This document shows, piece by piece, positions 18,700-26,952 of a DNA stretch of 64,000 nucleotides. Each line of letters begins with the position of its first letter. Position 1 is the first letter of the stretch. A program made the translations under genes and the position numbers. The notes beneath the pieces were generated by a model. The model was given only the letters and a program-made list of their open reading frames with translations. It was not told the DNA's origin and searched no databases. The DNA is taken from NCBI GenBank assembly GCA_016713985.1, contig JADJOD010000014.1, positions 62,001 to 126,000 on the forward strand, given 5' to 3'. The DNA is from Lewinellaceae bacterium (lineage in GTDB: Bacteria > Bacteroidota > Bacteroidia > Chitinophagales > Saprospiraceae).

Positions 18700-18785
18700 G
18701 CGGGAATGGCGGAATGGTAGACGCGTTGGTCTCAAACACCAATAACTTCACGGTTGTGCGAGTTCGAGTCTCGCTTCCCGCACCA
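18700..18785 (+). tRNA. tRNA-Leu (anticodon CAA)
   Basis: An 86-nt tRNA with acceptor arms GCGGGAA (18700-18706) and TTCCCGC (18775-18781), discriminator A and encoded CCA. The anticodon stem TTGGT/ACCAA encloses CTCAAAC, giving CAA, which reads UUG. The long variable arm and the GTTCGAGTC T-loop are as expected for a class II leucine tRNA. Confidence 0.95.
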
Positions 18786-18786
18786 G

Positions 18787-18814
18787 GCGCCCCGGAAAAC
18801 CGGGGCGCTTTTTT
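18787..18814 (+). terminator. Intrinsic terminator after tRNA-Leu
   Basis: GCGCCCCGG (18787-18795), loop AAAA, CCGGGGCGC (18800-18808), then TTTTTT: a textbook intrinsic terminator two bases after the tRNA CCA end. Confidence 0.93.
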
Positions 18815-18951
18815 ATTGGCCCAAACCCATTGCGTCACCTGAAATTGGGAAATGATTCGGGTATAAAACGAACCGCCGGGAAGCGTTGCAAGGTAGCAGC
18901 GCGTTATTTTTGCAGCAACCACATTTTATGTGCCGAAGAAAATTAATACAC

Positions 18952-18959
18952 TAATTTTG
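18952..18959 (+). promoter_or_regulatory. Probable -7 element (TAATTTTG)
   Basis: TAATTTTG matches TAnnTTTG and lies 11 bp before the ATG at 18971. A second candidate, TATTTTTG with TTG 16 bp upstream, is at 18886-18912. Confidence 0.35.
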
Positions 18960-18970
18960 TCCGCTTACTT

Positions 18971-19729
18971 ATGAAAAATTGTTGCACCCTGTTGATCTGC
19001 CTTGTATTCGCCGGCAACACTTTTGGCCAAAAATTCTCCGAACACCCTGATAATGAGGTGCGTAACGGGGGCAGCGTCATTCTTACCCACCTGCTTTTTA
19101 GTGCGCACGTGCCGGGTGGGGATATGGCCGACCGTTTTGGCCCGGATGGCAGTTTTGGCGGGGCGGTAGAGTATATGACCACCAATAATTACCTGTTTGG
19201 GGTGGAAGGACACTATATGTTCGGGTCCGAAGTAAAAGAAGACCCCCTGGCGATCCTCCGCACGCCGGAAGGCGACATCATCGGCAACAACCGCCTGGCT
19301 TCCTCGGTCGCCTTGAGGCAACGGGGTTGGTATGCCGGACTTGCCATCGGGAAATTATTCGCTTTCAACGGCAAACGTTCGGGTATTCGTTTTACACTCG
19401 GCGCCGGCGTATTGCGCCACTGGATCCGTATTCAGGACGACAACAACAGCGTGACCCAACTCACGGGCGATTATAAAAAAGGATATGACCGGCTTACCGG
19501 CGGACTGGCGCTCAACCAGTTTATCGGCTGGCAACACCTGTCTACCAACCGCCGCGCCAACTGGATGGCCGGTTTTGAATTTAATGAGGGATTTACCGGT
19601 ACCCTGCGCGACTGGGATTTTACAGAACGCCGCAAACTGGAAGGCAAACGCCTCGACCTGCGCATCGGCATCCGGGTGGCCTGGACCCTGCCTTTTTACC
19701 AGGGGAATGCGGAGGAGATTTTTTATTGA
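18971..19729 (+). CDS. Outer-membrane beta-barrel protein, unknown role
   Basis: A 252-residue protein with a signal peptide (LLICLVFAGNTFGQ). The mature part alternates hydrophobic and polar residues in short strands rich in Gly and aromatics (YLFGVEGHYMFGSEV, GWYAGLAIGKLFAF, GIRFTLGAGVLRHWIRI, LDLRIGIRVAWTLPFY), as in 8- to 10-strand outer-membrane barrels of Bacteroidota. GNAEEIFY ends the protein with an aromatic C-terminus, a feature BAM recognises. I do not recognise a named family. waaA follows 20 bp downstream on the same strand. Confidence 0.7.
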   Translation: MKNCCTLLICLVFAGNTFGQKFSEHPDNEVRNGGSVILTHLLFSAHVPGGDMADRFGPDGSFGGAVEYMTTNNYLFGVEGHYMFGSEVKEDPLAILRTPEGDIIGNNRLASSVALRQRGWYAGLAIGKLFAFNGKRSGIRFTLGAGVLRHWIRIQDDNNSVTQLTGDYKKGYDRLTGGLALNQFIGWQHLSTNRRANWMAGFEFNEGFTGTLRDWDFTERRKLEGKRLDLRIGIRVAWTLPFYQGNAEEIFY

Positions 19730-19749
19730 GAAGGTTTTAAAGGTCTTTT

Positions 19750-21054
19750 GTGTTGTACGAACTTGCGATCCGCCTTATTACGCTGGGTATCCGGCTGGCC
19801 GCGTTTTTTAATACCAAGGCGCGGGTATGGATAACGGGCCGCCGTCAATGGCGAAAACGTTACCGTGCTGATTTTCAGCCGACTGCGAAGGTTTTGTGGG
19901 TGCATGCCGCATCCTTAGGCGAGTTTGAACAGGGGCGCCCGGTGATCGAAACATTCAGGGAGCGGTTCCCCGACTGGCAGGTGGTACTCTCCTTTTTTTC
20001 CCCCTCCGGTTACGAGATCCGGAAAAACTACCCCCACGCCACATGGGTCTGCTACCTGCCCGCTGATACCCGCCGCAATGCCGCCGATTTTCTGGACCTG
20101 ATAAAACCCGATGCGGTCCTGTTTATCAAATACGAGTTTTGGTCGAATTACCTCGCCGAACTGCAAAAACGTGGCGTTCCGACCTTGCTGGTGTCCGCCT
20201 TGTTTCGCGAAAGCCAACCCTTTTTCCGCTGGTACGGCGCCTTCTGGCGGCGTATGCTGACTTGTTTTACACACATTTTTGTACAGGATCAATCCTCCGC
20301 CGACCTGCTGCAAGGTATTGGTTTTCAAAACATAAGCGTGGCCGGCGATACCCGGGTGGACCGGGTTTTGAACATTGCGGAAAATGCGCCCGGCAACGAA
20401 ATTGTAGCGGCGTTTGCCGGCGCGGAACGCAGTCAGGGGCTGACTTCAAGTCAGGCCCTGACTACTTATAACGTATTCATCGCCGGCAGTTCCTGGCAAC
20501 CCGACGAAGCCGTTTTCCTGCCTCTCCAGAGTCGCCTGATGGCTTCAAGTCATCTGACGGCTGATCTCGCATGGAAACTCATCATCGCCCCCCACGAACC
20601 TTCGGCGGACAATGTAACACGCATCCTTCAATCCGCCGGCCCGGGCGCCATCCGGTATTCCCAGGCTACCCCCGCCTCAGCGCGTGAAGCGGATATCCTG
20701 ATCATCGACAACATCGGTCTGCTCAATACCCTGTACCGCTACGGCACGGTTGCCTACATCGGCGGCGGCTTTGGAAAAGGTATCCACAATACCCTTGAAC
20801 CGGCCGCGTTCGGCTTGCCGGTTCTGTTCGGGCCGAAGTATGAAAAATTCGAGGAAGCCCGGCAGTTTGTAACCCGTGGCGGGGCGTTTCCGGTGCACCA
20901 TACCGGCGAACTGGCGGCTGTATTGGAAAAACTGCAAAACCCGGAGGAATATCGCCGCGCTTCGGACGCGGTAAGGGGGTATTTGGAGCAGAGCAAGGGG
21001 GCGACGGAGCGGATTTTGTCATTTTTAATGCAAATTATGGGTAAAAACCCTTAA
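19750..21054 (+). CDS. waaA: 3-deoxy-D-manno-octulosonic acid transferase
   Basis: A 434-residue membrane-associated glycosyltransferase that adds Kdo from CMP-Kdo to the lipid A precursor. The start is a GTG at 19750 (a TTG follows directly). The N-terminal membrane helix is followed by the GT30 motifs LWVHAASLGEFEQGRPVI (catalytic Glu), FFSPSGYEI, IKYEFWSNYL, SALFRESQPFFRWYG and VAGDTRVDRV. The C-terminal half has LIIAPHEPS, YIGGGFGKGIHNTLEPAAFGLPVLFGP and NP. Two 11-codon in-frame palindromes, SQGLTSSQALT and SRLMASSHLTA, interrupt the region between the two halves where other WaaA proteins have short loops. The enzyme is probably still functional, since all motifs are intact. Confidence 0.93.
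   Translation: MLYELAIRLITLGIRLAAFFNTKARVWITGRRQWRKRYRADFQPTAKVLWVHAASLGEFEQGRPVIETFRERFPDWQVVLSFFSPSGYEIRKNYPHATWVCYLPADTRRNAADFLDLIKPDAVLFIKYEFWSNYLAELQKRGVPTLLVSALFRESQPFFRWYGAFWRRMLTCFTHIFVQDQSSADLLQGIGFQNISVAGDTRVDRVLNIAENAPGNEIVAAFAGAERSQGLTSSQALTTYNVFIAGSSWQPDEAVFLPLQSRLMASSHLTADLAWKLIIAPHEPSADNVTRILQSAGPGAIRYSQATPASAREADILIIDNIGLLNTLYRYGTVAYIGGGFGKGIHNTLEPAAFGLPVLFGPKYEKFEEARQFVTRGGAFPVHHTGELAAVLEKLQNPEEYRRASDAVRGYLEQSKGATERILSFLMQIMGKNP
20431..20463. repeat. In-frame 33-bp palindrome in waaA, copy 1
   Basis: Arms 20431-20446 and 20448-20463 pair at 15 of 16 positions around a single central C. The element is exactly 11 codons, read as SQGLTSSQALT, and shares its layout and TTCAA centre with copy 2. 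Confidence 0.75.
20530..20562. repeat. In-frame 33-bp palindrome in waaA, copy 2
   Basis: Same 16+1+16 layout with the centre GCTTCAAGTC; 12 of 16 arm positions pair. It begins exactly 99 bp (33 codons) after copy 1, lies in the same reading frame and encodes SRLMASSHLTA, similar to copy 1 (S-x-x-L/M-T/A-S-S). Confidence 0.6.
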
Positions 21055-21150
21055 AAAGTTGCTCGTCCCATTCCTACCTTAGCGCTCCCCAAAACCACCC
21101 CTCCCACAAACCCCCGCTCACTACTCATAACTCACCACTCATTCTACAAA

Positions 21151-22416
21151 ATGCAAGGTTCTACGATTACTATCCGGAAAGGAAAACTGAAAGTACCCAA
21201 CGACCCGATCATTCCCTTCATCGAAGGCGACGGCACCGGGGCGGATATCTGGGCGGCTTCGGTGCGCGTGTTCGACGCCGCCGTTCAAAAAGCATACAAC
21301 GGCAAGAAAAAAATCATCTGGAAAGAAGTATTGGCCGGCGAAAAGGCTTTTAACAAAACCGGAAACTGGCTTCCGCAGGAAACCCTCGACGTCATCAACG
21401 AATTCAAAGTGGCCATCAAAGGTCCACTTACCACACCCGTCGGCGGCGGCATTCGTTCCCTGAACGTGGCTTTGCGCCAGCAACTCGATCTCTACGCCTG
21501 CGTACGCCCGGTGCGCTGGTTTAAAGGTGTGCCCAGCCCCGTCAAAGAGCCGGGTCTGGTGGATATGGTGATCTATCGCGAAAACACCGAAGACATTTAT
21601 GCCGGCATCGAATATATGGCCGGCACGGAAGAATGCGCCAAAGTGCTGAATTTTCTCCAGAATGAAATGGGGGTCAAGAAGATACGTTTCCCCAAAACCT
21701 CCTCGATCGGGATCAAACCGGTGTCCATGGAAGGAACGGAACGCCTCGTGCGTTCGGCACTCGAATACGCCTTTAAATACAAACGCAAGTCGCTGACGCT
21801 GGTGCACAAAGGCAATATCATGAAATTCACCGAAGGCAAATTTAAAGACTGGGGTTACGCTCTGGCCGAACGTGAATACGGCGACCGTGTATTTACCTGG
21901 TCGGAATACGACCGCATCAAGGAAGCCAAAGGGGAAGATGCCGCCAACAAGGCGCAAAGTGAAGCGATTGCCGCCGGAAAAATGATCGTCAAAGACGTGA
22001 TTGCCGACGCTTTCCTCCAGCAAATCCTGCTGCGCCCGGCAGAATACGACGTGGTGGCCACGCTCAACCTCAACGGCGACTATCTCTCCGATGCTTTGGC
22101 TGCCCAGGTGGGTGGTATCGGGATTGCTCCCGGCGCCAATATCAATTACGTGAGTGGTCACGCCATTTTTGAAGCAACCCACGGCACGGCGCCCAAATAT
22201 GCGGGCAAAGACATGGTGAACCCCTCCTCGGTGATCCTCTCCGGCGTGATGATGTTCGAATATATGGGTTGGGACAAAGCCGCCAAACTCATCGTTAAAG
22301 GCATCGAACGCTCCATCCGGAAAAAACGCGTGACGTATGACTTCGAACGACTGATGAAGGGCGCCACGAAGTTGAAATGTTCGGAGTTCGGCTCGGAGAT
22401 TATCGCGAATATGTAG
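21151..22416 (+). CDS. icd: NADP-dependent isocitrate dehydrogenase
   Basis: The 421-residue product is a dimeric bacterial-type isocitrate dehydrogenase, which oxidises isocitrate to 2-oxoglutarate in the TCA cycle. Motifs are IPFIEGDGTGADIW, the substrate-binding GGIRSLNVALRQQLDLYACVRP (SxN and the Arg pair), VIYRENTEDIYAGIEY, LVHKGNIMKFTEGKFKDWG (Lys-Asn) and the metal-binding Asp residues in VVATLNLNGDYLSDALAAQVGG. The nucleotide region HGTAPKYAGKDMVNPSS resembles the NADP-type pocket of E. coli Icd, so NADP use is inferred rather than certain. A repeat array begins 20 bp after the stop. Confidence 0.93.
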   Translation: MQGSTITIRKGKLKVPNDPIIPFIEGDGTGADIWAASVRVFDAAVQKAYNGKKKIIWKEVLAGEKAFNKTGNWLPQETLDVINEFKVAIKGPLTTPVGGGIRSLNVALRQQLDLYACVRPVRWFKGVPSPVKEPGLVDMVIYRENTEDIYAGIEYMAGTEECAKVLNFLQNEMGVKKIRFPKTSSIGIKPVSMEGTERLVRSALEYAFKYKRKSLTLVHKGNIMKFTEGKFKDWGYALAEREYGDRVFTWSEYDRIKEAKGEDAANKAQSEAIAAGKMIVKDVIADAFLQQILLRPAEYDVVATLNLNGDYLSDALAAQVGGIGIAPGANINYVSGHAIFEATHGTAPKYAGKDMVNPSSVILSGVMMFEYMGWDKAAKLIVKGIERSIRKKRVTYDFERLMKGATKLKCSEFGSEIIANM

Positions 22417-22437
22417 AAGAGACAGGTTTGTTTATTG

Positions 22438-22735
22438 GACAGGATTTACATGATCTACAGGTTTATATTTTCGTTGGCGAAGCCGACTTTAACCTGTAAA
22501 TCCTGTAAATCCTGTCTAAAAACCCTGTCCATTGCCGGCGAAGCCGACTTTAACCTGTAAATCCTGTAAATCCTGTCTAAAAACCCTGTCCATTGCCGGC
22601 GAAGCCGACTTTAACCTGTAAATCCTGTAAATCCTGTCTAAAAACCCTGTCCATTGCCGGCGAAGCCGACTTTAACCTGTAAATCCTGTAAATCTTGTCT
22701 AAAAACCCTGTCCATTGCCGGCGAAGCCGCTTCCC
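22438..22735. repeat. GACAGGATTTACATG inverted-repeat element with 61-bp tandem array
   Basis: The left arm (22438-22463, GGACAGGATTTACATGATCT followed by ACAGGTT) is complemented by AACCTGTAAATCCTGTAAAT followed by CCTGTC (22491-22515), with a core GGCGAAGCC between. Core plus right arm are then repeated in tandem with a period of 61 bp (units start at 22476, 22537, 22598, 22659 and a partial one at 22720), nearly identical. A second, non-tandem copy of the same design is at 58257-58336. Units are contiguous and identical, so this is not a CRISPR array. Confidence 0.9.
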
Positions 22736-22742
22736 GTTCCAC

Positions 22743-22913
22743 TCAATTCGTTTTTAACGTTTTCATGATCGCGACGAGCTCGTCGACGTAGGGATTTTCC
22801 TTTACAAAAAAATTGGCCGGACCGGCATCCGGAAACGTAAAAAACAAGCGGAAAGATTTTATAGGTTCGGATACGTCAAAAGGTGTACATTTTCCCCGGA
22901 CAGAAACGATTTT
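22743..22913 (-). pseudogene. Possible gene remnant without a start codon
   Basis: A minus-strand frame of 56 codons reads IVSVRGKCTPFDVSEP, KSFRLFFTFPDAGPANFF and ends YVDELVAIMKTLKTN before a TGA. The composition looks like real protein, but no ATG or GTG lies in the frame and a stop precedes it, so it is either a truncated gene end or a small ORF broken by a sequence error. The rest of the gap (22417-22927) is the repeat array. Confidence 0.3.
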
Positions 22914-22927
22914 CTAAATAACGTAAC

Positions 22928-23128
22928 ATGGCCTACCGGATCGTAATAAATTTCGACGCCTGCGAGTCCAACGGCATTTGTATGGACATCGCCCCGGAAG
23001 TATTTGAAGTACGCGACGACGGCTTCCTGTATCTCCTGCAAGAATATCCCTCCGACGATCAAATGCCGAAAGTGGAAGAGGCCGTGCCGCGTTGCCCCAC
23101 CCAGGCTATTTCACTTGTAGAAGAATGA
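22928..23128 (+). CDS. Small ferredoxin, single-cluster CxxxxxC type
   Basis: A 66-residue ferredoxin with CESNGIC (CxxxxxC) near residue 12 and the closing CPTQAI motif near residue 56. This three-Cys pattern is that of small [3Fe-4S] or [4Fe-4S] ferredoxins such as those serving cytochrome P450 systems, where the second cysteine of a CxxCxxC motif is missing. DIAPEVFEVRDDGFLYLL is the usual linker region. It transfers electrons in the cytosol, but no partner oxidoreductase lies beside it. Its stop overlaps the next gene's start (ATGA). Confidence 0.88.
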   Translation: MAYRIVINFDACESNGICMDIAPEVFEVRDDGFLYLLQEYPSDDQMPKVEEAVPRCPTQAISLVEE

Positions 23129-23772
23129 AAAAGCCGCGGATAATTCTTTGCCGCATTGTTTTATACCTGTTGCCCGGCCTGTTGTTCGCGCAAAACGCTG
23201 ACACGATGTTCACCGGAGAATACTATCTTCAGGGCGTGATGGAAGTCGCTTCGGGCTTTCGTTTCAACGCCGACAGCACCTTTGATTTTTACTTCAGTTA
23301 CGGGGCGATGGACCGCGTCGGCAAGGGCACGTTCGAACGCCGGGGCGACAGCCTGATCCTCCAAAGCGCGTCGAAGCCGGAGCGTGACTTTATCCTGAAA
23401 ACGGAAAAAAAGACGGACGATCCCACAGTGATCATTCAGGTGACAGACCCGAATGCCATGGTGTTGTCGCACGTTTTGTGCGCCCTGGAGACGCCTGACA
23501 GCGTTTTTGAAGCGCAAAGCGATCGCGAAGGGTATGTCGTTTTTGACAAAACGCCGGTAAAAACCATATTCCTGATGCACGAATTCTGGCCCGACCGGCC
23601 TTCCGTTTTCCCCATTGCGGACGCCGGGAGCAACTATTTCCTTTTTACCATCGATCCGCGTATTGTGGAGGTGGATTTCAACGGGGCCGTGTTGCATCTT
23701 GCGGGTAATACTTTGGAAGGGCCGCATCCGCTGCTGAAAGCGGGCAGGGCTTACCGCTTCACGAAGCAGTAA
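23125..23772 (+). CDS. Secreted protein of unknown function
   Basis: A 215-residue protein. The ATG at 23125 overlaps the ferredoxin stop and precedes a signal peptide (CRIVLYLLPGLLFAQ). The mature part is beta-rich (FRFNADSTFDFYFSYG, GKGTFERRGDSLIL) and resembles the generic Bacteroidota extracellular proteins that carry a measured-property domain followed by a carboxypeptidase-regulatory-like strand set. No family is recognised with confidence. Overlap with the ferredoxin gene suggests co-transcription but probably not shared function. Confidence 0.65.
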   Translation: MKKPRIILCRIVLYLLPGLLFAQNADTMFTGEYYLQGVMEVASGFRFNADSTFDFYFSYGAMDRVGKGTFERRGDSLILQSASKPERDFILKTEKKTDDPTVIIQVTDPNAMVLSHVLCALETPDSVFEAQSDREGYVVFDKTPVKTIFLMHEFWPDRPSVFPIADAGSNYFLFTIDPRIVEVDFNGAVLHLAGNTLEGPHPLLKAGRAYRFTKQ

Positions 23773-23825
23773 AAAAGCGCACGCTTCCCCGCATACTCAG
23801 ATCAATATAGTATAAAAAACTGAAA

Positions 23826-24014
23826 ATGAGATACTTGAAAGGACTTCTTGTTGCGGGCCTGACCGCCTTGATCCTGGTTGGTTTAAACGGGATATTTAAT
23901 GCAAAAGAAAACGGCCTGGTTTGTTTGTCCCACGCCCTGATTATTACCGGTTCTGTAATTTGTATTACCTGGCTGGTCGTCGCTGAAAACGGGCAATCGA
24001 ACCGGGTGAAGTAA
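23826..24014 (+). CDS. Small two-helix membrane protein
   Basis: A 62-residue ORF with two hydrophobic helices (GLLVAGLTALILVGLNGIF and HALIITGSVICITWLVVA) separated by a short charged loop. It starts at an ATG shortly downstream of the preceding gene, has an ordinary K/R pattern at the ends and ends in QSNRVK. No family or function recognised. Short length leaves some doubt that it is expressed. Confidence 0.45.
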   Translation: MRYLKGLLVAGLTALILVGLNGIFNAKENGLVCLSHALIITGSVICITWLVVAENGQSNRVK

Positions 24015-24051
24015 AAAATTTCGCTGTCCCGCTCCCTGCCCCAATCACGCT

Positions 24052-25131
24052 TCATTCCTTTTCAAACCAGTAAAAGATATTTTTCCCCGTATCGTAATAT
24101 ACACACAAACCGGGTGTTATTTCCTGCCGGTTAAAAAACGGGATAGTGGCCAGCGGATTGCTGCGCGTCCAGGTCTTGCCACCGTCGCTGCTTGTTGCAA
24201 AGGCACGGTGGCCGGGCTGAATATCCGGGCAATCCGGTTGCAGTGCGATTCCCAGGCCATTATTGCCATCGATGGTCAGGACAAACACCTGTTCGGGATC
24301 GGTGGAGGTCCAGGTAAGTCCGCCGTCGGTGCTGTAAGCGCTCCGGTTGTTGCCGAGTGCAAAGAGCGTGTTTGCGTCGACTAGATAATAGGAAGAAACG
24401 TCTGCCGGTTCGACGGCAATTTTTTTCCAGTTGAGTCCGCCGTCGGTGGTCAGGTAGGCGAATTCCCTGCCGATCTGGACCAGACCGAGGTTGGGGTTTC
24501 GCCATTCGATCAGCAATTCCGAATAGACGTTGGGAAACGATACACCCGGCACGGCCGACCAACTGGCGCCACCGTCGGCAGTACGGATAAAAACCGGTCC
24601 GTTACCCAGGTCATCATATCCAAAACCAAACCCGTTTAATACGTCCCGGAAAGCGATTTTGACTAAGGTATAATCGCCGACCGCCAGCGTTTCCCAACTT
24701 TGTCCGCCATTGGACGTGCGGATGAGTATCTGCGCGGTGCTGCCGCCGCCGGGAGGAAACGTATCGGCGACAACAAAAATCCGGTCGTGGTCCAACACCG
24801 ACATCTCGCGCAGGTTGCCAAATTCAGGCCGTGTAAAACCGGGCACATCCTCCCAGTTAGTACCGCCGTCGACGCTGTGCACGAGGGTGCCGCCGAGCGC
24901 ATATCCGTCGTTTTTGTTCAAAAACTGGTACCGGGTAAAAGCAGGCACATAATTCGGACTGTTCCGGCTCTCCCGCCAGCCGGCTATATCGGGCGTCTGA
25001 TCGATGACTTCGCAGGTGTTAGGGCCGGGCTCGTCGTTTTTTCCGCAGGACAAACCACCTGCAAACCACAACAACATCAAAAAAACGAAAGCGTGATAAG
25101 GGGTTGGGTTGTCGAATCGCTGAATCTTCAT
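24052..25131 (-). CDS. YCF48/BNR-repeat lipoprotein
   Basis: A 359-residue lipoprotein. The ATG at 25131 precedes a signal with lipobox GGLSC (LMLLWFAGGLSC); an upstream extension lacks signal features. The mature protein is a beta-propeller of repeats with the W-x-S-x-D-G-G-x-x-W pattern: SVDGGTNWEDV, TSNGGQSWETL, TADGGASWSAV, TTDGGLNWKKI, STDGGLTWTST and SSDGGKTWTRS. Such photosystem-assembly-like (YCF48) propellers bind unknown partners on the surface. A TACATTTG box lies 18 bp upstream of the start codon. Confidence 0.85.
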   Translation of the reverse strand: MKIQRFDNPTPYHAFVFLMLLWFAGGLSCGKNDEPGPNTCEVIDQTPDIAGWRESRNSPNYVPAFTRYQFLNKNDGYALGGTLVHSVDGGTNWEDVPGFTRPEFGNLREMSVLDHDRIFVVADTFPPGGGSTAQILIRTSNGGQSWETLAVGDYTLVKIAFRDVLNGFGFGYDDLGNGPVFIRTADGGASWSAVPGVSFPNVYSELLIEWRNPNLGLVQIGREFAYLTTDGGLNWKKIAVEPADVSSYYLVDANTLFALGNNRSAYSTDGGLTWTSTDPEQVFVLTIDGNNGLGIALQPDCPDIQPGHRAFATSSDGGKTWTRSNPLATIPFFNRQEITPGLCVYYDTGKNIFYWFEKE

Positions 25132-25148
25132 GTTATAACAATTTGATA

Positions 25149-25156
25149 CAAATGTA
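25149..25156 (-). promoter_or_regulatory. Probable -7 element (TACATTTG) of the YCF48-like gene
   Basis: TACATTTG on the minus strand matches TAnnTTTG, 18 bp upstream of the start codon at 25131. A -33 TTG is not clear. Confidence 0.4.
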
Positions 25157-25290
25157 AGCGATTCCCGGTTTGAAATACACCCTCGTTTGCCGGCCCCTGC
25201 GGTTGCAAAAAGGCGGCGTTCCCAATTCCGGCGTTTGAATCCTCCGCGTTTTTTCCAACATTTGTCCTTCCAACCCAAACCCTTTCTTTT

Positions 25291-26778
25291 ATGACATTTG
25301 AAGAATACCGCCGCCACGACGCCCTGGGGCTCGCTGAAATGGTGAAAAAAGGCGAAACCACGCCGGAAGAATTGCTCGAAACCGCCATTGCGCGGACGGA
25401 GCAGGTCAACCCGACCCTCAATGCCCTGATCCACAATATGTATGAAGAGGCGCGGGAAACAGCCAAAAAAGTGGACCGAAATGGCCCGTTTTCCGGGGTT
25501 CCGTTTCTGGTGAAAGACCTCGGTATGGAAATCAAAGGTGTGCCCATGCGCGCGGGTTGCCGGGGGTACTCCGGTTACGTTTCTCCGCAGGACAGTTTTG
25601 CCGTGCAAAAAATGCGGCAGGCGGGATTAGTCATTTTTGGCAAAACCAACACGCCGGAATTCGGCCTCACACCGTTTACGGAACCCTTGTTGTTCGGTCC
25701 GGCCAAAAACCCCTGGAATCCGGATTATACAACGGGTGGCAGCAGCGGCGGATCGGCGGCAGCGGTGGCCGCGGGTATGGTGCCGATGGCCACGGCCAAC
25801 GACGGCGGCGGCAGTATCCGGATACCGGCGTCGTGCTGCGGGTTGTTCGGCCTGAAACCCTCGCGCGGGCGGGTCTCCTGGGGGCGTATGTTTGGCGAAA
25901 TGTGGAACGGCGCCGCTGTGGAAGGTTGTGTGAGCCGTTCGGTACGCGATTCGGCGGCTTATTTAGACGCCATAATGGGCGCGGCGCCGGGTGACCCGTA
26001 TACACTTGAAAGCCCCGAACGCCCTTATTTACAGGAAGTTGGAGCGTCGCCCGGAAAATTGAAGATCGCCTTTACGGCCGGTCACACCCTGAACCTCAGC
26101 GTCGACCCGGCTTGCCATAAAGCCCTGGCGCAGGCAGTCGACCTGCTGCGCGGTGCAGGCCACATCGTGGAAGAAGTGGCCTTGCCGTATCAACGGGAAG
26201 AACTGACCCGGTCGTTCCTGAGTATTGTTGCGGGAGAAACGGCCGGAGAATTACGCGTGCTGGCCGAATTTCTGGGCCGGAAAGTACAAAGCTCTGATGT
26301 TGAGCCGAATACCTACGCTTTACACCTGCTCGGCAAATCCTATTCAGCCGCCGACTATGCATACGCCAAGCGAAAATGGAACGAGTTGTGCCGCCGCATC
26401 GCTGATTTTCATATCCGGTACGACCTGCTGCTCACCCCCACGCTGGCGCAGCGCCCGTTCCGGACCGGCGCTTTACAAAATTCACCCGCAGAAAGCAGGC
26501 TGGTGGCGGTGGTGAATGCGCTGGGACTTGGAAGCGCCGTGCGTGCGCAGGTGGACCAACTGGCGGAAAAAATATACAACTGGATGCCCTGGACGGCTTT
26601 TGCCAACATGACCGGCCAACCCTCCATGTCGGTTCCGTTGCACTGGACGGAAGAAGAAAACCTGCCGGTCGGGGTGATGTTTACCGCGCGGTTTGGCGAA
26701 GAAAGTCTGTTATATCGCCTGGCAGGGCAGTTGGAAAAAGCGGCGCCGTGGATGGATAGGTTTCCTGTAGGCTCTTAG
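25291..26778 (+). CDS. Amidase (amidase-signature family)
   Basis: A 495-residue amidase-signature enzyme. The Ser-cisSer-Lys triad is visible: Lys in PFLVKDLGMEI, the signature GGSSGGSAAAVAAGMVP with the cis-Ser, and the nucleophile Ser in GGGSIRIPASCCGLFGLKPSRGR. The family hydrolyses amides; substrate cannot be told, and the absence of gatB or gatC nearby plus the long C-terminal region argues for a stand-alone amidase rather than GatA of the tRNA amidotransferase. Its stop codon (TAG, 26776-26778) is the first part of a long perfect palindrome. Confidence 0.9.
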   Translation: MTFEEYRRHDALGLAEMVKKGETTPEELLETAIARTEQVNPTLNALIHNMYEEARETAKKVDRNGPFSGVPFLVKDLGMEIKGVPMRAGCRGYSGYVSPQDSFAVQKMRQAGLVIFGKTNTPEFGLTPFTEPLLFGPAKNPWNPDYTTGGSSGGSAAAVAAGMVPMATANDGGGSIRIPASCCGLFGLKPSRGRVSWGRMFGEMWNGAAVEGCVSRSVRDSAAYLDAIMGAAPGDPYTLESPERPYLQEVGASPGKLKIAFTAGHTLNLSVDPACHKALAQAVDLLRGAGHIVEEVALPYQREELTRSFLSIVAGETAGELRVLAEFLGRKVQSSDVEPNTYALHLLGKSYSAADYAYAKRKWNELCRRIADFHIRYDLLLTPTLAQRPFRTGALQNSPAESRLVAVVNALGLGSAVRAQVDQLAEKIYNWMPWTAFANMTGQPSMSVPLHWTEEENLPVGVMFTARFGEESLLYRLAGQLEKAAPWMDRFPVGS

Positions 26779-26863
26779 TGGTGGCATATAAATTCCATCT
26801 TCCTGTTTTGAGTTTTTTGTTGAAAAACTCAAAACAGGAAGATGGAATTTATATGCCACCACT
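26777..26863. repeat. Perfect 41-bp inverted repeat A
   Basis: Arms 26777-26817 and 26823-26863 are exact complements with loop TGTTG. The outer end reads TAGTGGTGGCATATAAATT. It begins within the amidase stop codon and probably terminates that gene. Confidence 0.95.
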
Positions 26864-26873
26864 CGGTTTTTTC

Positions 26874-26944
26874 AGGTGTGGCATGAATTACTCGCATAAA
26901 AATTTGATTATCAAATTTTTATGCGAGTAATTCATGCCACACCT
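26874..26944. repeat. Perfect 35-bp inverted repeat B
   Basis: Arms 26874-26908 and 26910-26944 are exact complements around one central T. The outer end reads TTAGGTGTGGCATGAATTA when read from the DUF5723 gene side. It sits 9 bp after that gene's stop on the minus strand. Confidence 0.95.
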
Positions 26945-26952
26945 AAGCGTCT

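Noticed and set aside
22476..22735. Regular 61-bp repeats that could suggest a CRISPR array
   Set aside because: The whole 61-bp unit repeats without variable spacers, and no cas genes are near. It is a tandem duplication of a dispersed element.
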